From: Pseudonocardia sediminis
Lineage (GTDB): Bacteria > Actinomycetota > Actinomycetes > Mycobacteriales > Pseudonocardiaceae
Direction of reading: 5' to 3'
Assembly (NCBI RefSeq): GCF_004217185.1
Contig: NZ_SHKL01000001.1
Span: forward strand, 372,001-436,000
DNA length: 64,000 nucleotides
The notes under the pieces are model-generated. The model was not told where the DNA came from. It was given only the letters and a program-made list of their open reading frames with translations, and searched no databases. The number at the start of each line of letters is the position of its first letter. Within the stretch, counting starts at the first letter, position 1. Position numbers and translations under genes: made by a program. Positions 13,031 through 22,182 of this stretch are shown here, in pieces.

Positions 13031-14115
13031 CCGGGATGGCCATCGACAAGCCCGTCCTCGCCCTCGTCGGCGCCACCGGTGCGGTCGGCACCACGATGAT
13101 CAACATCCTGGACTCGCGCGAGTCCGTGCCGTGGTCGGAGATCCGGCTCATCGCCTCCGCCCGCTCGGCCGGCAAGGTGCTCCGTGTTCGTGGCGAGGAC
13201 ATCACCGTCCTCGAGCTCAAGCCCGAGGTGTTCGACGGCGTCGACATCGCGATGTTCGACGTGCCGGACGAGGTCAGCGCCGAGTGGGCGCCGATCGCGG
13301 CCTCGCGCGGTGCGATCGCGGTGGACAACTCCGGCGCGTTCCGGATGGACCCCGACGTGCCGCTCGTGGTGCCCGAGGTCAACCCGGAGAAGGTCACCGA
13401 CCGGCCCAAGGGGATCATCTCCAACCCCAACTGCACGACGCTGTCGATGATGGCGGCGATGGGCGCGCTGCACCGCGAGTTCGACCTGCAGGCGCTCGTC
13501 GTGGCGTCCTACCAGGCCGCCTCCGGTGCCGGGCAGCCCGGCGTGGACCAGCTCTACGCCGAGATCGCCGCGGTGGCCGGCAAGGACCTCGGTGTCACCG
13601 GCGGCGACGTGGCGGCGGCGCTGACCGCGGCCGGCGTGCCGGTCGGGTCCGACGCCGGCTCGCCGTTCCCGGCCCCGCTGGCGCTGAACGTGGTGCCGTG
13701 GGCCGGCTCGGTGAAGGAGGACGGCTGGTCGTCCGAGGAGCTCAAGGTCCGCAACGAGGCCCGCAAGATCCTCGGCATCCCGGAGCTCAAGGTGTCCGCC
13801 ACCTGCGTCCGGGTCCCGGTCGTCACCACGCACGCGCTCTCGGTGCACGCGACGTTCGGCCGCGAGGTCACCGTCGACGCCGCCCGCAAGGTGCTCGCCG
13901 CCCAGCCGTCGATCGTGCTGCGCGACGACCCGGAGAAGGGCGAGTGGCCGACGCCGTCCGAGGCCGTGGGCGGGGACCCGACGTGGGTCGGGCGCATCCG
14001 CCAGGCGCTGGACTTCCCGAACACCCTCGAGCTGTTCGTGTGCGGTGACAACCTGCGCAAGGGCGCCGCGCTCAACACCTACGAAGTCGCCGAGACGGTG
14101 GCCGCCGCGGGCTGA
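13027..14115 (+). CDS. asd: Aspartate-semialdehyde dehydrogenase
   Basis: 362 residues; reduces aspartyl phosphate from LysC to aspartate semialdehyde with NADPH. The Rossmann motif [16 protein letters not shown] is near the N-terminus, the catalytic Cys lies in [12 protein letters not shown], and [17 protein letters not shown] contains family-typical His residues. The GTG at 13027 overlaps the lysC stop (GTGA); an ATG nine bases later is an alternative. lysC-asd is the usual actinobacterial operon, and a strong hairpin follows. Confidence 0.96.
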
Positions 14116-14132
14116 CGCGACCGTTCCACCGG

Positions 14133-14164
14133 CGCCGCCGGGATCCGCACGGGTCCCGGCGGCG
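14133..14164 (+). terminator. Terminator of lysC-asd
   Basis: Perfect 11-bp stem CGCCGCCGGGA/TCCCGGCGGCG with a ten-base loop, 17 bases after the asd stop, followed by TCGTGCGTTG. Actinobacterial-style terminator without a T-run. Confidence 0.75.
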
Positions 14165-14260
14165 TCGTGCGTTGCGTGGCGGAACGGCTGGTCAGAGGTG
14201 TGAGGCCGCTCCCACCGTCGAGGTCCTCACCCATGGCCCGAACGCGATATTTTGGATCAC

Positions 14261-14764
14261 GTGAGCAACGACGAACTCCTTCGCCGACACGACGCGACGG
14301 GCCGCGACCGGTGTGCCGGTGCGGCCGCCGGCCTGGCCGCCGCGCCCTCCCTGCACACCGCCGTGGTCACCTGCATGGACTGCCGGATCGACGAGCAGGC
14401 GCTCTTCGGGCTGGAGCCCGGGGACGTGCACGTGCTGCGCAACGCCGGTGGTGTGGTCACCGACGACGTGGTGCGCTCGCTGGTGATCAGCCAGCGCAAG
14501 CTCGGCACCCGCGAGGTGCTGCTCGTGCAGCACACCGGGTGCGGCATGGCGACGTTCACCGACGACGAGTTCACCGAGGAGCTGGCGCAGGAGACGGGCC
14601 TGGTCCCGTCCTGGCGTCCGCAGGCCTTCGCCGACGCCGCCACGAACGTCCGCCGCGGGATCACCCGCCTGAGCAGCGACCCGTTCCTGCTCAAGGACAT
14701 CGACATCCGGGGCTTCGTCCTCGACATCGAGGCGTTCACCCTGACCGAGGTCACCCCGGCCTGA
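14261..14764 (+). CDS. Beta-class carbonic anhydrase
   Basis: 167 residues from GTG; interconverts CO2 and bicarbonate. Zinc and catalytic residues are visible: CMDCRID gives the first Cys ligand and the Asp-Arg dyad, and HTGCGM gives the His and second Cys. RNAGGVVTDDVVRSL is the other family signature. The length suits the short actinobacterial beta class. A TTG at 14252 is an alternative start; GTG gives the common MSNDELLRRH beginning. Single gene, ending in a convergent arrangement with the next. Confidence 0.93.
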   Translation: MSNDELLRRHDATGRDRCAGAAAGLAAAPSLHTAVVTCMDCRIDEQALFGLEPGDVHVLRNAGGVVTDDVVRSLVISQRKLGTREVLLVQHTGCGMATFTDDEFTEELAQETGLVPSWRPQAFADAATNVRRGITRLSSDPFLLKDIDIRGFVLDIEAFTLTEVTPA

Positions 14765-14801
14765 CGGTCTCCGCCGCCGCGGGTCGTCGTTGCCCCGGCC
14801 T

Positions 14802-14850
14802 GCGATCCGCACCCCGTTCCGCGATTCGCACCCCTTGCAGAGGGTGCGAA
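14802..14850. repeat. Direct repeats plus inverted repeat (likely terminator) between convergent genes
   Basis: GCGATCCGCACCCC (14802-14815) recurs as GCGATTCGCACCCC (14821-14834). TTCGCACCC (14825-14833) pairs with GGGTGCGAA (14842-14850) to give a 9-bp stem. Lies between the carbonic anhydrase (+) and a minus-strand gene, so a bidirectional terminator is likely. The doubled arm resembles the pattern at 6843-6901. Confidence 0.5.
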
Positions 14851-14913
14851 CGCCTGGACGGGCTGCGGATCCGCCGGTCGACCGGTAGCCGGGCCGGCTG
14901 TAGGAGTTGCGGG

Positions 14914-15930
14914 TCAGGGGATCCGCAGGGTCGTGACGATCGCGCGGTGGTCGGTGCCCGGGACGTCGACGACGTCGAAGGACTCGGCGGCGATGCCGTC
15001 GGTGCCGAAGACGTGGTCGATCTGCGGGCCCAGCCAGCGCGGGGCCCAGTTCGGCCAGGTGCCGACCAGGCCGTTGCCGGTCTGCGCGGCCGCGTCGCCG
15101 CAGCCGGCGGTGCCCTCGCGCAGCACCGAGTGGTCGAGGGTGGCGTTGAAGTCACCGGCCAGTACGGCCGGGGTCGGGCCCTGGCACCACTGGCGTAGCC
15201 GGTCGAGGTCCGTGCGCCACTCGTCGACGCTGCCGCGGGTGGGCGCGACCGAGTGGTAGGCGACGAAGCGCGTGTCCCCGAGGGCGCCGCCGGTGGCCTC
15301 GACGTACGGGAACGGCTGGCCGCGCCCGATCTGCGTCTGCACCTCGCCCATCCGCTCGGAGACGGCCAGGGTGACCCCGGCGACGTCCTGGCGGCGCTCG
15401 GAGACCGACGCGACCGTGCGGTAGCCCAGCGGGGCGATCAGCGGGTCCAGCCGGCCCGCGAAACGGCCCCCGGACTCCGGGATCGACACGATGTCCGGCG
15501 CCTCCGTGCGGATCAGCGCGGCGAGCGTGTCGACGTCGGCCTCGCCCTCGAACACGTTGAGCGCCAGGACCTTCAACGGCGCCCCGGACGTCGGCGGCGT
15601 GTCGGCGACCGCCCGCGGCAGCACCAGCCCGGCACCGACGACGGCGACGACGGCCAGCCCCGCGGTGATCGGCCACAGCCCACGCCGGAACACGGTGAGC
15701 ACGCCGAAGAACACGACGGCGACCACGAGCGCGACCAGCATCGGCGTCCGGAACGCGATGGTCTGGGCGAACGGCGGGAACCGGTCCATCCCGAAGAGCA
15801 GGTCCGGGACCACCGCGACCGCGGCCAGCGCCGTCAGGAGCAGGGCGGCCAGCCAGCGCAACGGGCCCGCCGGGCGGTGGCCGCGACGGTTCGGTCGGGT
15901 GGCCGAGTCCGGCCGGGGAGGGGCGCTCAT
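14914..15930 (-). CDS. Membrane-anchored endonuclease/exonuclease/phosphatase family protein
   Basis: 338 residues from the ATG that gives MSAPPRPDSATRP. Three N-terminal membrane helices at about residues 27-125 (LRWLAALLLTALAAVAVVP; MLVALVVAVVFFGVL; ITAGLAVVAVVGAGLVL) are followed by an extracytoplasmic EEP domain. Domain motifs seen: LNVFEGEAD, ESGGRFAGRL, LAGDFNATLDH, GPQIDHVFGTD and the C-terminal TDHRAIVTTL carrying catalytic Asp-His. Topology and size resemble VanJ-like and related actinomycete membrane phosphodiesterases that act on lipid or cell-wall phosphates. The substrate is not determined. Confidence 0.88.
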   Translation of the reverse strand: MSAPPRPDSATRPNRRGHRPAGPLRWLAALLLTALAAVAVVPDLLFGMDRFPPFAQTIAFRTPMLVALVVAVVFFGVLTVFRRGLWPITAGLAVVAVVGAGLVLPRAVADTPPTSGAPLKVLALNVFEGEADVDTLAALIRTEAPDIVSIPESGGRFAGRLDPLIAPLGYRTVASVSERRQDVAGVTLAVSERMGEVQTQIGRGQPFPYVEATGGALGDTRFVAYHSVAPTRGSVDEWRTDLDRLRQWCQGPTPAVLAGDFNATLDHSVLREGTAGCGDAAAQTGNGLVGTWPNWAPRWLGPQIDHVFGTDGIAAESFDVVDVPGTDHRAIVTTLRIP

Positions 15931-16039
15931 CGTCTTCCAGTGTGCCCGGACTCCGAGCCGGGGATCGGGCGCTGCGAGGTCGTTGCGCCGACCGCCTGTG
16001 GACCTTCTCAGCACCCCGCCGACGGTGCGCCGGGCGGTT

Positions 16040-17236
16040 TCAGGAGACGACGCCGGTCCGGGGGCGGCGCAGGAGGACCGCGGACACCCCGGCCGCGACC
16101 AGCGCGATCGAACCGCAGACGAGGATCGCGACCGCGGGGGACGCGGTGTCGACCAGCACCCCGGACAGCGGCGTGGCCACGGCGATCCCGACCGTGGTGG
16201 CCGAGCCCTGCAGGCCGGTCACCAGCCCGCGCACCCGGTCCGGGGCGAGGGTCGCGACCGTGTCGCTGCCCGCGGCCAGGGTCGGTGCGGTGAACAGGCC
16301 GGCGCCGAGCAGCAGCAGCGCGAACGTCCACCACGCCCCGCCGAGGGCGGCCGGCAGCGTCGCGGCACCGAGGACGGCCAGCAGCACCGGCATCGGAGGG
16401 GCCCGGCGGGCGGCGCCGTAGACGAAGCCGCCGACCAGCGACGCGACGCACCACACCGCGTTGACGACGGCGATCGCCCACGCCTGCCCGCTGCCGGTCA
16501 GGCTCGCGATGAACGCCAGCTCGGTCCCCATGATCGCGACGATGGCGGCGGTGATCGCCAGCAGGGCCGCGACCAGCGGGGCGGTGAGCCACTCCCGGAC
16601 CGGCGGCGCGGGCGGTCGCGGCCCCTCGCCGGTCGCGCGCACCGGCGGGTCGAGCACCAGCAGCACCACCCCGGCGAGCAGGAACCCGGCCCCGATCACC
16701 CGCATCGTGGTCGCGCTGCCCAGCCACAGCGTCAGCAGCGACCCGGCGGCGGGTCCGGTCATGTAGGACAGCTCGACCGACATCGAGTCCATCGCGAACG
16801 CCGGACGGCGGTACCCGGCCGGGACGGCGGCGGCCAGGACCTGGCGCACCACCGAGAACACCGGCAGCGCGAACATCCCACCGACGAACGCCGCCCCGAG
16901 CAGCCAGCCGTAGCCCAGCAGCGGGGCGACCGCCCAGAACCCGGCGCTGATGAGCATCGTCAGCAGCAGCATCGGCCGCAGACCGCGCTTGTCGACCAGC
17001 GACCCGAGCACCGGCCCGCCGATCGCCATCCCGGTCGGGACGGCGGCCGCGACCAACCCGGCCGCGGCGTAGCCGTACCCGAGCGTGAGCACGACGTGCA
17101 GCGTCATCGTCACGCCGACGGCCGTGGCCGGGATCCGCGCCGCGAGCGCCACGGCCGTGACGCCGCCGACGCCGGGCAGGCGAAGGACGTCGCGGTAGGC
17201 CGCCATGCCCCCGCGCGCCGGGCTCGCCTCGGTCAC
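16040..17236 (-). CDS. Major facilitator superfamily transporter
   Basis: About 398 residues with twelve predicted hydrophobic helices. The loop between helices 2 and 3 has GSLVDKRGLRPML, a variant of the MFS motif A (GxLxDRxGRR). The C-terminal half repeats a weaker version (LAPDRVRGLVTGLQG). The protein looks like the drug/sugar efflux branch often annotated as MFS permease; substrate unknown. GTG at 17236 gives MTEASPARGG; GTG at 17257 or 17239 are alternatives. Divergent from the ArsC-like gene. Confidence 0.88.
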   Translation of the reverse strand: MTEASPARGGMAAYRDVLRLPGVGGVTAVALAARIPATAVGVTMTLHVVLTLGYGYAAAGLVAAAVPTGMAIGGPVLGSLVDKRGLRPMLLLTMLISAGFWAVAPLLGYGWLLGAAFVGGMFALPVFSVVRQVLAAAVPAGYRRPAFAMDSMSVELSYMTGPAAGSLLTLWLGSATTMRVIGAGFLLAGVVLLVLDPPVRATGEGPRPPAPPVREWLTAPLVAALLAITAAIVAIMGTELAFIASLTGSGQAWAIAVVNAVWCVASLVGGFVYGAARRAPPMPVLLAVLGAATLPAALGGAWWTFALLLLGAGLFTAPTLAAGSDTVATLAPDRVRGLVTGLQGSATTVGIAVATPLSGVLVDTASPAVAILVCGSIALVAAGVSAVLLRRPRTGVVS

Positions 17237-17415
17237 CACGCGTCCATCGTCACCCACGACCCCGACAGGAATCGGGCGAGGGTGCTCGAACTTGACCGGT
17301 TCCAGATCCGGTGGTGTGCTGGTGACACTCCCACCACGAGGCGTGGCCCGGTCCGGCGGTTCGACCCGCCCGGCCGGGCCACATTCGTGTCGGGGGCCGG
17401 TTCTAGGCTCGGGTC

Positions 17416-17763
17416 ATGGGCGTCGAGATCTGGCACAACCCGCGCTGCTCCAAGAGCCGCGCCACCCTGGCCTTGCTCACCGAGCACGGCGTCGAGCCGA
17501 CGGTGCGGCGCTACCTGGACGACCCGCCCACCCGCGCCGAGCTCGTCGAGGTCCTCGCCGCGCTGGGCACCGACGATCCGCTGAGGATCACCCGCACCGG
17601 CGAGGCCGTCTACCGCGAGCTGGGTCTGAAGGGTGCCGACGCCGACACCCTGCTCGACGCCCTCGCCGCGAACCCGGTGCTCGTCGAGCGCCCGATCGTC
17701 GTCACCGGCGGCCGGGCCGCGATCGGCCGGCCGCCGGAGAACGTGCTCCCGCTGCTCAGCTGA
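17416..17763 (+). CDS. ArsC family (glutaredoxin-like arsenate reductase) protein
   Basis: 115 residues. The catalytic Cys lies in HNPRCSKSRATLALL, and the conserved Arg is in ERPIVVTGGRAAIGRPPENV, the pattern of glutaredoxin-dependent arsenate reductases. No arsenite pump or ArsR lies beside it, so it may serve general arsenate detoxification or act as a Spx-like protein; the full ArsC residue set favours reductase. Its last eight bases overlap the end of the convergent S9 peptidase gene. Confidence 0.88.
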   Translation: MGVEIWHNPRCSKSRATLALLTEHGVEPTVRRYLDDPPTRAELVEVLAALGTDDPLRITRTGEAVYRELGLKGADADTLLDALAANPVLVERPIVVTGGRAAIGRPPENVLPLLS

Positions 17764-19663
17764 GGGCGCGGCGGGCGAAGTCGATCTCGGTGGCGACGAG
17801 GTCGAGCTGGTCGGTCACGACCAGGGAGCCGTGACCGGCGTCGAAACGGGTGACCTCGTAGCGGACGTCGCCGCGGGCGGCCAGGGCGTCGAGGTAGTTG
17901 TCGATCTGACGGATCGGGCAGCGGGGGTCGTTCTCCCCGGCCAGCACGAGGACCGGCACCCGCACCCGGTCGACGTAGGTCAGCGGCGACGCCTCCCGGT
18001 AGCGGTCCGGCAGCTCCTCGGGCGAGCCGCCGAACAGTGCGCGGTCGAACGAGCGCAGCTGCTCCATCTCGTCCTCGTACGCGGCCAGGTAGTCCGCGAC
18101 CGGGACACCCGCGACCGCGACCGCCCACCGCTCGGGCTGGACCCCGGCGGCGAGCAGCGACAGGTAACCGCCCCACGACCAGCCGTCGACGACGCAACGG
18201 GCCGGGTCGACGGTGCCGTCGGCGACGAGCGCGTCCTGCACGGCGGCGACGTCGGCCAGCTCGGTCAGGCCCGGGTGGCCCTCGATCGCGTCCCGCCAGG
18301 CCGAGCCGTAGCCGGTGGACCCGCGGTAGTTCACCTCGACGACCACGAACCCGGCCTCGACCCACGTCGCACGGGCCGGGTCGAAGCGGTCCTCGTCGGC
18401 CGCGTGCGGGCCGCCGTGCAGCACGAACACCGCAGGAGCCGGTCCGGGGACGTTCTCCGGTGAGGTCACCAGGGCGTGCACGGACCCACCGGGGCCGTCC
18501 ACCCACACGTCACGCACCGGGGACGACGACGGCGGCCGCTCACCCGGCGGGACGAGCAGGAGCCGGTCGGTGCCGTCCGGGTGCAGGGCCCGGATCTCCG
18601 TCGGCGTCGCGGCCGAGCTGCAGGTGTACTCCACCGTGCCGTCCGGGCGGACCTCCGCCGACCCGACGCACCCCGGCGCGACCGGCAGCTCCGTCAGCGA
18701 CGCGGTCCCGATGTCGTAGCGGAACAGCCGCGTCCGGGCGGCGTGGGTGTGCCCGACCAGCAGCGCGGTGCCGTCCGGGTAGAAGTCGGCGAACACCTCG
18801 CCGGGCAGGTCCAGGTGCAGCTCGGACTCGGTCCCGGTGACCGGGTCCCAGATCAGCAGTTCCTCGCGGCCGCGGCGCTCGTGCCCGACCAGCAGCCGCT
18901 GGTCACCGGCGACGGGGGAGAACACCAGCGGCGCCAGGCCCTTGCCGGGCCCGTCGTGCAGCTCGCCGACGGTCTCGCCGGAGGGCACGGACAGGACCCG
19001 CAGCGACGGGTGCCGGGAGTCGCCGTGCTCGGAGTGGTGGATCGCGAGCAGGGTCTCGTCCTCGCTCAGCGCGCCGACGCCGGCGTCCTCGGTGTGCGAG
19101 TAGACGACGCGGGCGGGCTCCGACGAGCCGCGGTCGTGCAGCCAGACCGTGGTCCCGGCGTCGGTGGAGGTGCCGAGCACCACGACACCGCGGCCCATGT
19201 CCAGGCCGGCGGGGTAGCCGTCCTCGGCGCCGGGGACCGCGACCGCGGGCTCCTCGGTGTCGGGGCGCCCGGCGAACGGCTCGGTGACCCAGTGCCCGAA
19301 CTCGTCGCCGTCGGTGTCGTCGAACCACCAGACGGTGTCCCCGTCCGGGGGCAGGGTGGCCGAGTGCGTCCCGCTGCGACGCGAGGTCACCTGCCGGTGG
19401 ATGTCGGTCGCCCGATCCCAGACGTGGATCTCGGTGGTGCCGCTGCCGTTGGAGACGTAGACGGTGCGGTCCGGCGCGTCCCGGGCCCACGACGGCCGCG
19501 ACATCCGGACCGCGGTGAACCGTGCCCGCCAGCGCCGTTCGGCCGCGTCGTCGTCGAACAGACGCTCCGGGACCGGGGAGACCGGGTGGGTCGCGGGTGC
19601 CGGAGCCCCGGGGTCGGCAGGGACAACGGAGGGGTCGGCACGCACCCCCCGATCATGCCCCAT
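17756..19663 (-). CDS. S9 family peptidase (prolyl oligopeptidase/acylaminoacyl peptidase type)
   Basis: 635 residues from ATG at 19663. The N-terminal two thirds form a WD/beta-propeller-like region with repeating Trp/Asp motifs (WDRATDIHRQV, VVWLHDRG). The C-terminal peptidase domain carries the nucleophile Ser in DGWSWGGYLSLL, Asp in LAGENDPRCPI and His in DAGHGS, the complete triad. It is cytoplasmic (no signal peptide) and would trim short peptides or act as an esterase. The frame is open much further upstream but overlaps the neighbouring lipoprotein gene; a GTG at 19645 is an alternative start. Convergent overlap with the ArsC-like gene. Confidence 0.9.
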   Translation of the reverse strand: MGHDRGVRADPSVVPADPGAPAPATHPVSPVPERLFDDDAAERRWRARFTAVRMSRPSWARDAPDRTVYVSNGSGTTEIHVWDRATDIHRQVTSRRSGTHSATLPPDGDTVWWFDDTDGDEFGHWVTEPFAGRPDTEEPAVAVPGAEDGYPAGLDMGRGVVVLGTSTDAGTTVWLHDRGSSEPARVVYSHTEDAGVGALSEDETLLAIHHSEHGDSRHPSLRVLSVPSGETVGELHDGPGKGLAPLVFSPVAGDQRLLVGHERRGREELLIWDPVTGTESELHLDLPGEVFADFYPDGTALLVGHTHAARTRLFRYDIGTASLTELPVAPGCVGSAEVRPDGTVEYTCSSAATPTEIRALHPDGTDRLLLVPPGERPPSSSPVRDVWVDGPGGSVHALVTSPENVPGPAPAVFVLHGGPHAADEDRFDPARATWVEAGFVVVEVNYRGSTGYGSAWRDAIEGHPGLTELADVAAVQDALVADGTVDPARCVVDGWSWGGYLSLLAAGVQPERWAVAVAGVPVADYLAAYEDEMEQLRSFDRALFGGSPEELPDRYREASPLTYVDRVRVPVLVLAGENDPRCPIRQIDNYLDALAARGDVRYEVTRFDAGHGSLVVTDQLDLVATEIDFARRALS

Positions 19664-19775
19664 TCGGGCGATGTCCACCTGGGGGCCGGGTGACGCCCCG
19701 CGGGCTGGCACAGTGGTCGCGTCGTCGATCGAGTCGCGACGGCGGTGCCGGGACGGCCGGGGAGGAGTACCGATC

Positions 19776-20180
19776 GTGCGTGCGGCCCCCCGTCCCCGCA
19801 GAGGGTCGGCCCTGACCGTCGGCGCCGTGCTCGCGCTGGCCTCGCTCGTCGGGTGTGGCACCCTGCCGCCGCCCGTGCCGGTGACCCCCACGATCACGCC
19901 CGCGGCCTCGGCGGACGGCGTGCGGAGCGTGCGCTTCGACCACCGGCCCGGCGCGCTCCAGCCGCCCGCCACCGTGGTCGCGGTGCCCCGCGGTGCCGTC
20001 GTCGACCTGGTCGTCGGCAGCGACGTCGCGGAGCGGGTCACGCTGCAGGGCTACGGCTGGTCCCGGTACGTGACGGCCGGGAGCACCGTGAGCCTCCGGT
20101 TCGTCGTCGATCGACCGGGTGAGCTGACGGTGACGGTCGGTGATCCCGGGGTCGAGCTGGGGCGCCTGCAGGTCCGCTAG
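19776..20180 (+). CDS. Small lipoprotein, cupredoxin-like fold possible
   Basis: 134 residues from GTG, with GGAGGAG eight bases upstream. The signal peptide RRGSALTVGAVLALASLVGC ends in a lipobox, so it is a surface lipoprotein. The mature part (VRFDHRPGALQPPATVVAV ... LRFVVDRPGELTVTVGDPGV) has the alternating pattern of a small beta-sandwich similar in outline to cupredoxin-like domains, but the Cys/His copper ligands are absent. Function unknown. Divergent from the S9 peptidase, convergent with a TetR gene. Confidence 0.8.
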   Translation: MRAAPRPRRGSALTVGAVLALASLVGCGTLPPPVPVTPTITPAASADGVRSVRFDHRPGALQPPATVVAVPRGAVVDLVVGSDVAERVTLQGYGWSRYVTAGSTVSLRFVVDRPGELTVTVGDPGVELGRLQVR

Positions 20181-20184
20181 CGCC

Positions 20185-20781
20185 TCAGGCGAGCGCCGCG
20201 GCCCGCTCGTCTGCCATCGCCCGTAGCCCCTCGGCCACGTCGACGCCGGTCGGTGCGGTGTCCGGGTCGAGCAGCCACTGGACCATCACGCCGGTGAGAA
20301 GTGCCTGGTAGACCGCGCCGAGGACGTGCACGCGACGGTCCGCGGCCTCGGGGTCGTCGGGCAGCGTGTGGAAGGTCAGGGCGAGCCCCTCGCGCGCCTC
20401 GCGCTGGGCCGCGACGAGCGACTCGCGCAGCTCGGGCAGCCGATCGGCCTGGGCGAGCGCCTCGACGTGGGTGGCCCAGAGCCGGCGCTGGCTGGCGAAC
20501 AGCCCGATCACCCGGCTCCAGGTGTCCTCCACCCGGCTCTGCGGATCCTCGGTGGTCGTCGCGTCCGGCTCGGCGAGTGCCTTGTCCAGCTCCTCGCCCC
20601 AGCCCGCGGTCGCCGTCAGGAGGGCCTCGGTGAGCAGGGCGTCCTTGGACCCGAAGTGGTATCCGATCGACGCGAGGTTCGTGCCCGAGGCCGCGACGAC
20701 GTCACGCGCGGTGGTCCGGCCGAACCCCTTTTCGTAGAGGCACTGCGCGGCCCCGTCGAGCAGCTCCTCGCGGTGTCCCAT
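20185..20781 (-). CDS. TetR family transcriptional regulator
   Basis: 198 residues. The N-terminal HTH is clear: GAAQCLYEKGFGRTTARDVV, then AASGTNLASIGYHFGSKDAL, the usual TetR recognition helix followed by YHF. The C-terminal ligand domain is helical and resembles TetR_C families of drug/lipid regulators. ATG at 20781 gives MGHREELLDGA. Divergent from a flavin-dependent monooxygenase gene, with a palindrome in the shared promoter, so it probably represses that gene and itself. Confidence 0.92.
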   Translation of the reverse strand: MGHREELLDGAAQCLYEKGFGRTTARDVVAASGTNLASIGYHFGSKDALLTEALLTATAGWGEELDKALAEPDATTTEDPQSRVEDTWSRVIGLFASQRRLWATHVEALAQADRLPELRESLVAAQREAREGLALTFHTLPDDPEAADRRVHVLGAVYQALLTGVMVQWLLDPDTAPTGVDVAEGLRAMADERAAALA

Positions 20782-20863
20782 GATCGGCGAACCTATCGCA
20801 TCGGGGGACGGTGCCTTCGGTTGCACGTCCACCCGGAGTTCACCCCGGCGTCCGGCCCGTCGG

Positions 20864-20878
20864 TGCAGCGGCGCTGCA
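20864..20878. promoter_or_regulatory. Candidate TetR operator
   Basis: Perfect palindrome TGCAGCG-G-CGCTGCA in the intergenic region between the TetR gene and the monooxygenase. Its size and odd centre suit a TetR dimer. Assignment to this regulator is inferred from position. Confidence 0.45.
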
Positions 20879-20960
20879 ACCCTTGCGTGGCTCCGATCAC
20901 GCTCTGTATGACGGGAGGAGCGCCCCCGGGCGCACCGCGATCTCGACGAGGAGAGCACTT

Positions 20961-22133
20961 GTGAGCAGACTCCGTTTCGGCACCTTCCTGGCGCCCTTCC
21001 ACTCGCCGGGCCAGAACCCGACGCTGGCCCTCCAGCGCGACCTCGACCTCGTCTCCCACCTGGACGCCCTCGGCTACGACGAGGCGTGGATCGGCGAGCA
21101 CCACTCCGCCGGCAGCGAGATCATCGCCTCGCCGGAGATCTTCATCGCGGCCGCGGCCGAGCGCACCCGCACCATCAAGCTGGGCACCGGCGTCACCTCG
21201 ATCAGCTACCACAACCCGCTGTGGGTGGCCGACCGCATGGTGCTGCTCGACCACCTGACGCGTGGTCGCACGATGCTCGGCGTCGGCCCCGGCTCGCTGC
21301 CGACCGACTCGGCGATGATCGGGCTGAACCCGACCGACACCCGTGAGCTGCTCGAGGTGAACCTCGACATCATCACCCGGCTGCTGCGCGGTGAGACGGT
21401 CACCCAGCAGACGAAGACGCACAACCTGGTCGACGCCCAGCTGCAGCTGCGTCCCTACACCGACCCCTGCTTCGAGCTCGCGGTCGCCGCGGTGGCCTCG
21501 CCGACCGGGCCGCGCATGGCCGGCCGGTTCGGCACCGGGCTGCTCTCGATCGGCGCCACCCTCACCCAGGACGGGTTCGACGCGCTTGCGCACCACTGGA
21601 GCGTCGTCGAGGAGCGGGCCGCGCACTTCGGGCAGCCGACGCCGGACCGCGCAGGCTGGCGCCTGGTCGGGCTGATGCACATCGCGGAGACCAAGGAGCA
21701 GGCCTACCGCGAGGTCGAGTACGGCATCGAGCAGTGGTTCAACTACTTCCAGAAGGTCGCCGCGTTCCCGCAGATGGCCGTGGACGGGTCGAGCATCAAG
21801 GAGATGATCGACTTCATCAACGACGCCGGGATCGGCGCCATCGGCACCGTCGAGGACGCGAAGGCGCAGGTCCAGAAGCTGGTCGACCAGAGCAACGGCG
21901 GCTTCGGCGCGATGCTGCTGCTCGGCCACGAGTGGGCCAACCCGGAGGCGACCAAGAAGTCCTACGAGCTGATCGCCCAGCACGTCTTCCCGGAGTTCCA
22001 GGACCAGGCCGCCGGCACCCGCGCCGCGGCGGCCCGGGCGACGGACACCCGTGAGGGGCACGCACAGAGCCAGCTCGACGCCGTCGACCACATGACGAAG
22101 AAGTACGAGCAGGAGAAGGCCGCGACGTCCTGA
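20961..22133 (+). CDS. LLM class flavin-dependent oxidoreductase (limonene monooxygenase-like)
   Basis: 390 residues, bacterial luciferase-like. N-terminal LRFGTFLAPFHSPGQNPTLA, then LGYDEAWIGEHHS and TGVTSISYHNPLWVADR are diagnostic of the branch that includes Rhodococcus limonene 1,2-monooxygenase and other FMNH2-dependent monooxygenases, and the length matches it. It needs reduced flavin from a separate reductase, not seen nearby. GTG start preceded by GAGGAGAG. Probably controlled by the divergent TetR; the substrate could be a terpene or another hydrophobic compound. Confidence 0.9.
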   Translation: MSRLRFGTFLAPFHSPGQNPTLALQRDLDLVSHLDALGYDEAWIGEHHSAGSEIIASPEIFIAAAAERTRTIKLGTGVTSISYHNPLWVADRMVLLDHLTRGRTMLGVGPGSLPTDSAMIGLNPTDTRELLEVNLDIITRLLRGETVTQQTKTHNLVDAQLQLRPYTDPCFELAVAAVASPTGPRMAGRFGTGLLSIGATLTQDGFDALAHHWSVVEERAAHFGQPTPDRAGWRLVGLMHIAETKEQAYREVEYGIEQWFNYFQKVAAFPQMAVDGSSIKEMIDFINDAGIGAIGTVEDAKAQVQKLVDQSNGGFGAMLLLGHEWANPEATKKSYELIAQHVFPEFQDQAAGTRAAAARATDTREGHAQSQLDAVDHMTKKYEQEKAATS

Positions 22134-22141
22134 TCCCGGCC

Positions 22142-22182
22142 CGGCCGCCCGGCCCCGGCGCTACAGCCGGGGCGGGCGGCCG
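22142..22182. terminator. Bidirectional hairpin between convergent genes
   Basis: A roughly 17-bp stem with one bulge (arm 22142-22159, loop CGCTACA-like, arm 22166-22182). It follows the monooxygenase and overlaps the last codons of the minus-strand DUF1707 gene. Confidence 0.65.

Noticed and set aside
20811-20960. N-terminal extension of the flavin monooxygenase to 20811
   Set aside because: The in-frame extension covers the promoter palindrome and is not family-like; GTG 20961 with GAGGAGAG fits the family N-terminus.
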